This document shows, piece by piece, positions 58,904-64,000 of a stretch of DNA of 64,000 bases (positions are counted from its first letter, which is position 1; the number at the start of each line of letters is the position of its first letter). The notes beneath the pieces were generated by a model. It had not been told where the DNA came from, ran no database searches, and saw only the letters and a program-made list of their open reading frames with translations. Source of the stretch: Streptomyces spiramyceticus (lineage in GTDB: Bacteria > Actinomycetota > Actinomycetes > Streptomycetales > Streptomycetaceae); assembly GCF_028807635.1 (NCBI RefSeq), contig NZ_JARBAX010000001.1:1005001-1069000 (forward strand). Direction: 5' to 3'. Made by a program: the position numbers and the translations under genes.

Positions 58904-58927
58904 CATGACAGTTCATGGTCATGTCAA
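58904..58927 (-). promoter_or_regulatory. promoter/operator of the M14 carboxypeptidase gene
   Basis: A TTGACA hexamer (minus strand, 58922-58927) overlaps one arm of the inverted repeat CATGAC-N8-GTCATG (58904-58923). The repeat occupies the promoter spacer, about 50 nt before the start codon. This fits a regulator-controlled promoter; no clear -10 is seen. Confidence 0.4.
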
Positions 58928-59006
58928 TAGTGCGTGAGGGGTACGAAAACCGCCGCCGACGCCCCAAGGGGACGCCGACGACGGCACGTTGAGCGAGCGA
59001 GCGGAC

Positions 59007-59996
59007 TCAGCCGACCAGGCCGTCCGCCATTTCCTCGGTGATGGTGGACTCCGTACCGGGAATGCCCAGGTCCTGCGCCCGCTTGTCGGCCATCGCCAGC
59101 AGACGGCGGATACGGCCCGCGACCGCGTCCTTCGTCAGCGGAGGATCGGCCAGCGCTCCCAGCTCCTCCAGGGAGGCCTGCTTGTGGTCCATGCGCAGGC
59201 GGCCCGCGGCGGCGAGGTGCTCGGGCACCTCCTCGCCGAGGATCTCCAGCGCGCGGCCCACCCGGGCGCCCGCGGCGACCGCGGCCCGTGCGGAGCGGCG
59301 CAGGTTCGCGTCGTCGAAGTTGGCCAGGCGGTTGGCGGTGGCACGGACTTCGCGGCGCATCCGCCGCTCCTCCCAGGCCAGTACGGACTCGTGCGCGCCG
59401 AGGCGGGTCAGCAGGGCGCCGATCGCGTCCCCGTCCCGTACGACGACACGGTCCACGCCCCGGACCTCGCGCGCCTTGGCGCCGATGGAGAGCCTGCGGG
59501 CGGCGCCGACCAGGGCGAGAGCGGCCTCGGGTCCCGGACAGGTCACCTCCAGCGAGGACGAGCGGCCCGGCTCGGTGAGCGAGCCGTGCGCGAGGAACGC
59601 ACCGCGCCAGGCGGCCTCGGCGTCACACGTGGCGCCGGAGACGACCTGCGGGGGCAGACCGCGGATGGGCCGGCCCCGGCCGTCGACCAGGCCGGTCTGC
59701 CGCGCGAGCTGGTCGCCGCCCGCCACCACTCGTACGAGGTAACGGGAGCCGCGGCGCAGCCCGCTCGGCGCCATCACCACCAGCTCGGAGTGGTGTCCGA
59801 AGATTTCCAGAATGTCTTTCTTGAGCCTGCGCGCCGCGAAGCTCACATCCAGCTCCGCCTCGATCACAATCCGGCCGCTCACCAGGTGCAGCCCGCCCGC
59901 GAACCGAAGAATCGCCGAGACCTCCGCCTTCCTGCAGCAGGTCCGGGTGACGGGAAGCCGGGAGATTTCGTCCTTCACCGCTGCCGTCATCGCCAT
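59007..59996 (-). CDS. whiA: sporulation regulator WhiA
   Basis: This 329-residue protein joins a degenerate LAGLIDADG homing-endonuclease-like domain (about 1-210; [40 protein letters not shown]) to a C-terminal helix-turn-helix ([40 protein letters not shown]). With WhiB it drives division during sporulation in Streptomyces. GGAAGGA precedes ATG 59996, overlapping yvcK by 10 nt; ATG 59990 would give the ATGA overlap. It ends the uvrC-rapZ-yvcK-whiA cluster, and in S. coelicolor a separate developmental promoter is also known upstream of whiA. Confidence 0.95.
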   Translation of the reverse strand: MAMTAAVKDEISRLPVTRTCCRKAEVSAILRFAGGLHLVSGRIVIEAELDVSFAARRLKKDILEIFGHHSELVVMAPSGLRRGSRYLVRVVAGGDQLARQTGLVDGRGRPIRGLPPQVVSGATCDAEAAWRGAFLAHGSLTEPGRSSSLEVTCPGPEAALALVGAARRLSIGAKAREVRGVDRVVVRDGDAIGALLTRLGAHESVLAWEERRMRREVRATANRLANFDDANLRRSARAAVAAGARVGRALEILGEEVPEHLAAAGRLRMDHKQASLEELGALADPPLTKDAVAGRIRRLLAMADKRAQDLGIPGTESTITEEMADGLVG

Positions 59997-61021
59997 GGGC
60001 CGATCCTTCCATGCATCCGAAAAATACGGTCGTACGCGGCGGCCAACAGCTCCGGATCATGCTTCGGGAAGCCATTGGGCGCGGCGACCGGCGCCAGCTC
60101 GACCGCGGCACCGAGCCGCTTGGCGGCATCGGCGAGGGACTCGCGGTCGGGCACGGCGGCCTTGTCGGCCAGCACCACGTCCAGGGCGAGTTTAGGGGCG
60201 TGTCGTCCCAAAACCTCCAAATGACGCTGCGGAGAGAAGCCATCGGTTTCTCCGGGTTGCGGCGCGAGGTTGAGGGACAGGACCCGGCGGGCCTTCGTCT
60301 CGATGAGCGCGTCGAGCAGCTCGGGCACGAGAAGGTGCGGGATCACGGAGGAGAACCAGGAGCCCGGGCCGAGCACCACCCAGTCCGCGTCGAGGACCGC
60401 CGCGACAGCCTCGGGGACCGCCGGCGGGTCGTGCGGGACGAGGTGCACGGACTGCACCTCGCCCGGAGTGAGCGCCACGGTCGCCTGGCCCCGGACCGTG
60501 TCGACATGGTCCGGGTGCTTCGGGTCGTGCCCGCGTACGAGCGCCTGGAGCTCCAGCGGCACGGCGGACATGGGCAGCACCCGGCCGTGCGCGCCGAGCA
60601 GCTTGCCGACCAGGTCGAGGGCCTGCACATGGTCGCCGAGCTGCTCCCACAGGGCGACGATCAGCAGGTTGCCCACGGCGTGGTCGTGCAGGTCGCCGCG
60701 GCTGGAGAAGCGGTGCTGGATGACGCGCGACCAGGTCTGGCCCCAGTCGTCGTCGCCGCAGAGCGCGGCGAGCGCCTTGCGGAGATCACCGGGCGGCAGC
60801 ACGCCGAGCTCGTCGCGCAGCCGTCCGCTGGAGCCGCCGTCGTCGGCGACGGTGACCACGGCGGTCAGGTCGCCGGTGATCCGGCGCAGCGCGGTCAGCG
60901 ACGCGGACAGGCCCATGCCGCCGCCGAGGGCGACGACCTTGGGCTGGGCGCCCCGCTTGCGGAACGGCCGCGTGGGGTCGCTGCCGCGCAGCCGCCGCAG
61001 GCGGAGATTGCGTCCGGTCAC
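59987..61021 (-). CDS. yvcK: YvcK-family gluconeogenesis/cell-envelope factor
   Basis: This 344-residue CofD-like Rossmann protein contains [40 protein letters not shown] (the ADDGGSSG motif), [14 protein letters not shown] and [20 protein letters not shown]. YvcK proteins bind UDP-sugars and are needed for growth on gluconeogenic carbon and for cell shape; GNGF/CuvA is the mycobacterial member. The start is GTG 61021 overlapping the rapZ stop by 4 nt. The placement with rapZ and whiA is conserved in Gram-positive bacteria. Confidence 0.93.
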   Translation of the reverse strand: MTGRNLRLRRLRGSDPTRPFRKRGAQPKVVALGGGMGLSASLTALRRITGDLTAVVTVADDGGSSGRLRDELGVLPPGDLRKALAALCGDDDWGQTWSRVIQHRFSSRGDLHDHAVGNLLIVALWEQLGDHVQALDLVGKLLGAHGRVLPMSAVPLELQALVRGHDPKHPDHVDTVRGQATVALTPGEVQSVHLVPHDPPAVPEAVAAVLDADWVVLGPGSWFSSVIPHLLVPELLDALIETKARRVLSLNLAPQPGETDGFSPQRHLEVLGRHAPKLALDVVLADKAAVPDRESLADAAKRLGAAVELAPVAAPNGFPKHDPELLAAAYDRIFRMHGRIGPWR

Positions 61022-62016
61022 TCGCGCCCCATGTCCCGGTGGACGATGACGGTCTCGACGCCTTCGGAGGAGAGGCGGGCGGCCAGCTTCTCCGACATGG
61101 CCACACTGCGGTGCTTGCCGCCCGTACAGCCGACGGCGATGGTGACGTAACGCTTGCCCTCGCGGCGGTAGCCGGACGCGATGAGCTGGAGCAGCTCGGT
61201 GTACTGGTCGAGGAACTCCTTGGCACCCGGCTGGTTGAAGACGTACCCGGAGACCTCTTCGTTGAGGCCGGTGAAGGGGCGCAGCTCCGGGACCCAGTGG
61301 GGGTTCGGCAGGAAGCGGCAGTCGACGACGAGGTCGGCGTCGACCGGCAGGCCGTACTTGTAGCCGAACGACATGACGGTGGCGCGCAGCTGCGGCTCGT
61401 CGTCGCCCGCGAACTGGGCGTCCATCTTGGCGCGCAGCTCGTGGACGTTGAGGCTGGATGTGTCGATGACCAGGTCGGCGTCACCGCGCAGCTCGCGCAG
61501 CAGGTCGCGTTCGGCCGCGATGCCGTCGGTGATCCGGCCGTCGCCCTGGAGCGGGTGGGGGCGGCGTACGGATTCGAAACGGCGTACCAGGGCGTCGTCC
61601 GAGGACTCCAGGAAGACGATGCGCCGGGTGACCTCCTTGGCGTCCAGGTCGGCCAGGGACTCGCGGAGGTTGTCGAAGAACCGTCTGCCGCGTACGTCCA
61701 CGACCACGGCGATACGGGCGACATTGCCCTGCGAGCGGGCGCCGAGTTCCACCATGGTGGGGATCAGGGCGGGCGGCAGGTTGTCGACGACGAACCAGCC
61801 GAGGTCCTCCAGGCACTTGGCGGCGGTGCTGCGGCCCGCTCCCGACATGCCGGAGATGATCACCAGCTCGGGGATGGCCGGCTCGGTCGCCTCACCGTTG
61901 TGTCCGGCCTCACCGTTGTGCCCGGTGTCCCCGTTGTGTGCGGTGTCACCGATCTCTGGGGGCTCCCCGGTCGTGCCCGTACTCACGTGTGCTCCGTCTC
62001 CGTCGTGCTCAGTCAT
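61018..62016 (-). CDS. rapZ: RapZ-family nucleotide-binding protein (RNase adapter)
   Basis: This 332-residue protein has Walker [10 protein letters not shown] (about 56-64), [18 protein letters not shown] and the conserved C-terminal [20 protein letters not shown] and [20 protein letters not shown]. It belongs to the RapZ/YvcJ family that binds GTP and, in E. coli, glucosamine-6-phosphate and small RNAs. The first 45 residues are extra and contain the repeated units [12 protein letters not shown] and GHNGEA. It overlaps uvrC and yvcK by 4 nt each, so the whole cluster is translationally coupled. Confidence 0.93.
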   Translation of the reverse strand: MTEHDGDGAHVSTGTTGEPPEIGDTAHNGDTGHNGEAGHNGEATEPAIPELVIISGMSGAGRSTAAKCLEDLGWFVVDNLPPALIPTMVELGARSQGNVARIAVVVDVRGRRFFDNLRESLADLDAKEVTRRIVFLESSDDALVRRFESVRRPHPLQGDGRITDGIAAERDLLRELRGDADLVIDTSSLNVHELRAKMDAQFAGDDEPQLRATVMSFGYKYGLPVDADLVVDCRFLPNPHWVPELRPFTGLNEEVSGYVFNQPGAKEFLDQYTELLQLIASGYRREGKRYVTIAVGCTGGKHRSVAMSEKLAARLSSEGVETVIVHRDMGRE

Positions 62017-64000
62017 TCCTGCTGCCCCCGTTCCGGCGGGGAGGCCACGGGTGCGGCTCCCGCGGTTCCCGCAGCTTCCTCGTCGTTTTCAATGATCTCT
62101 CCTGTCGCCGTGTTCACGGCGGGTGCGGCCGGTGCCGCCTGTGCGAGGGCCGCGGCGACGGTCTCGGCCGTCTTGCGGCCTATCCCCGGCACCTCGCAGA
62201 TCTGGTCGATTGTCGCGGATCGGAGCTTTTTCACCGAACCGAAGTGCTTGACCAGGGCCTGCTTGCGTGTGTCTCCGAGGCCGGGGACCTCGTCGAGCGG
62301 ACCTGCCCTGAAGCGCTTGGCGCGCTTGGTGCGCTGGTAGCGGATGGCGAAGTCGTGGGCCGTGTCGCGGACGCGCTGCAGGAGGTAGAGGCCCTCGCTG
62401 CTGCGGGGCAGGACCACCGGGTCGTCCTCGCCGGGCACCCAGACCTCTTCGAGGCGCTTGGCGAGGCCACAGACGGCGATGTCGTCGATGCCGAGCTCGT
62501 CGAGGGCACGCTGGGCGGCGGCCACCTGGGGCTGTCCGCCGTCGACCACGACGAGCTGGGGCGGGTACGCGAAACGCTTCGGCCTGCCGTCGTCCTCCAC
62601 CTGCGGCTCGGCAGGCACCTCCGTGGCCCCGTTCGCCTCGATCCACTCCCCCGTCCTCTCCTTCTCCTGGAGATAGCGCTTGAAGCGGCGGGACAGCACT
62701 TCGTGCATGGACCGGACGTCGTCCTGTCCCTCGAAGCCCTTGATCTGGAAGCGGCGGTACTCGCTCTTGCGGGCCAGCCCGTCCTCGAAGACGACCATGG
62801 AGGCCACCACGTCGTCGCCCTGGAGGTGGGAGATGTCGAAGCACTCGATGCGCAGGGGGGCGGAGTCCAGGTCGAGAGCCTGCGCGATCTCCTCCAGGGC
62901 GCGGGAGCGGGTGGTCAGGTCGGACGCGCGCTTGGTCTTGTGCAGGACGAGGGCCTGCTGTGCGTTGCGCTGGACCGTCGCCATCAGGTCCTTCTTGTCG
63001 CCGCGCTGCGGGATGCGCAGCGACACGTTCGAGCCACGGCGGTCGGCGAGCCACTGGGACACCGCCGTGCTGTCCTCGGGGAGGGCCGGTACGAGGACCT
63101 CCTTGGGGACGGCGTCGCCCTGCTCGTCGCCGTACAGCTGCTGGAGCGCGTGCTCGACGAGGCCCGCCGTGTCGACGGCCTCGACCTTGTCGGTGACCCA
63201 GCCGCGCTGGCCGCGCACCCGCCCGCCGCGTACGTGGAAGATCTGGACGGCGGCTTCCAGCTCGTCCTCGGCGACCGCGACCAGGTCGGCGTCGGTGGCG
63301 TCGTTGAAGACCACCGTGTTCTTTTCCAGGGCGCGGCGCAGGGCTCCTATGTCGTCGCGCAGGCGGGCCGCCTTCTCGTACTCCATCTCCTCGGCGGCCT
63401 CGTGCATCTGCTGCTCGATGCGCTTGAGGTACGTGCCGGTGCGGCCGGCCATGAAGTCGCAGAATTCCTCGGCCAGTTCGCGGTGCTCCTCGGGAGTGAC
63501 GCGGCCGACGCAGGGCGCGGAGCACTTGCCGATGTAGCCGAGGAGGCAAGGGCGTCCGGTCCTGGCGGCGTTCTTGAAGACACCGGCGGAGCAGGTGCGT
63601 ACGGGGAAGACGCGGAGCATCAGGTCGACGGTCTCGCGGATCGCCCAGGCGTGTCCGTACGGACCGAAGTAGCGCACGCCTTTCTTCTTGGGGCCGCGCA
63701 TGACCTGGACCCTGGGGAACTCCTCATTGAGGGTCACGGCGAGGGACGGATAGCTCTTGTCGTCGCGGTACTTGACGTTGAAGCGGGGGTCGAACTCCTT
63801 GATCCAGGAGTACTCCAGCTGGAGCGCCTCGACCTCGGTGGAGACGACCGTCCACTCGACGGACGCGGCGGTGGTGACCATGCTCCGGGTGCGCGGGTGG
63901 AGATTGGCCAGGTCCTGGAAGTACGAGGAGAGGCGCGGGCGCAGGCTTTTGGCCTTCCCGACGTAGATCACCCGGCGGTGCTCGTCGCGGAATTTATAGA
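62013..64000 (-). CDS. uvrC: excinuclease ABC subunit C (5' end outside the window)
   Basis: At least 661 residues are present; the start lies beyond base 64000. The first visible codons read [20 protein letters not shown], the GIY-YIG nuclease core after the GVYR-type motif. Further on come [20 protein letters not shown], a UVR domain ([20 protein letters not shown]), the RNase-H-like half with [20 protein letters not shown] and [20 protein letters not shown], and C-terminal helix-hairpin-helix motifs ([40 protein letters not shown]). UvrC makes both cuts in nucleotide excision repair. A polar C-terminal tail follows. It leads the whiA cluster with 4-nt overlap. Confidence 0.95.
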   Translation of the reverse strand, partial: YKFRDEHRRVIYVGKAKSLRPRLSSYFQDLANLHPRTRSMVTTAASVEWTVVSTEVEALQLEYSWIKEFDPRFNVKYRDDKSYPSLAVTLNEEFPRVQVMRGPKKKGVRYFGPYGHAWAIRETVDLMLRVFPVRTCSAGVFKNAARTGRPCLLGYIGKCSAPCVGRVTPEEHRELAEEFCDFMAGRTGTYLKRIEQQMHEAAEEMEYEKAARLRDDIGALRRALEKNTVVFNDATDADLVAVAEDELEAAVQIFHVRGGRVRGQRGWVTDKVEAVDTAGLVEHALQQLYGDEQGDAVPKEVLVPALPEDSTAVSQWLADRRGSNVSLRIPQRGDKKDLMATVQRNAQQALVLHKTKRASDLTTRSRALEEIAQALDLDSAPLRIECFDISHLQGDDVVASMVVFEDGLARKSEYRRFQIKGFEGQDDVRSMHEVLSRRFKRYLQEKERTGEWIEANGATEVPAEPQVEDDGRPKRFAYPPQLVVVDGGQPQVAAAQRALDELGIDDIAVCGLAKRLEEVWVPGEDDPVVLPRSSEGLYLLQRVRDTAHDFAIRYQRTKRAKRFRAGPLDEVPGLGDTRKQALVKHFGSVKKLRSATIDQICEVPGIGRKTAETVAAALAQAAPAAPAVNTATGEIIENDEEAAGTAGAAPVASPPERGQQE

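Overview
The window is high-GC chromosomal DNA from a Streptomyces or close relative. The evidence is the codon bias, frequent GTG/TTG starts, many 4-nt start/stop overlaps, and a gene order matching the S. coelicolor core chromosome as I remember it (roughly SCO1905 to SCO1953): dapA, dapD, suf cluster, ctaA/ctaB, tkt-tal-zwf-opcA-pgl, pgi, secG-tpiA-pgk-gap, and uvrC-rapZ-yvcK-whiA. No rRNA, tRNA, CRISPR array or prophage is visible. The last gene (uvrC) and the first gene are cut by the window edges.

Region 1 (1-17.9 kb) is mixed. It holds a double-TerD protein, a Ser/Thr kinase with a degenerate catalytic loop, a Tat-exported PhoX-type phosphatase, a secreted nuclease/phosphoesterase, and a tandem ABM-domain protein behind a SoxR-type promoter. 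It also holds a GNAT enzyme, the lysine/DAP genes dapA and dapD, a TnpB-only IS605-type element joined to the 3' remnant of an MFS gene, a peroxiredoxin, an SMR-TetR pair and a DUF-type membrane protein.

Region 2 (18.0-30.2 kb) is the complete suf Fe-S assembly operon, sufR-sufB-sufD-Rieske-sufC-sufS-sufU-sufT, read leftward. Its start carries a promoter that looks leaderless and overlaps a CAAC-N6-GTTG palindrome. Divergent from it are an ABC-2 exporter and heme A synthase ctaA. An amidohydrolase, a small conserved protein and heme O synthase ctaB follow. The block links Fe-S, heme A and respiration.

Region 3 (30.5-37.1 kb) is a rightward pentose-phosphate operon, tkt-tal-zwf-opcA-pgl, tightly coupled by overlapping codons.

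Region 4 (37.2-47.9 kb) looks like accessory material inserted in the carbon-metabolism locus. It has a leftward alpha-glucoside cluster (two permeases, a binding protein, a GH13 alpha-glucosidase) with a second binding protein upstream, then a rightward PadR-regulated ABC/FtsX exporter. It is bounded by a 16-bp terminator hairpin and a 167-bp giant inverted repeat.

Region 5 (47.9-64.0 kb) is conserved core read leftward: two PH-domain membrane proteins, pgi, an RbpA-type RNA polymerase binding protein, secG, tpiA, pgk, gap, a large secreted M14 carboxypeptidase, and the coupled uvrC-rapZ-yvcK-whiA cluster.

The points I would check first are the TnpB element and the guide implied by its right end, the SoxR-type operator, the two palindromes at sufR, the MalF-type permease with a beta-sandwich domain in its external loop, the binding protein whose lipobox cysteine is a tyrosine, and the possible pseudokinase. 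I ran no searches; family names come from recognising motifs by eye.
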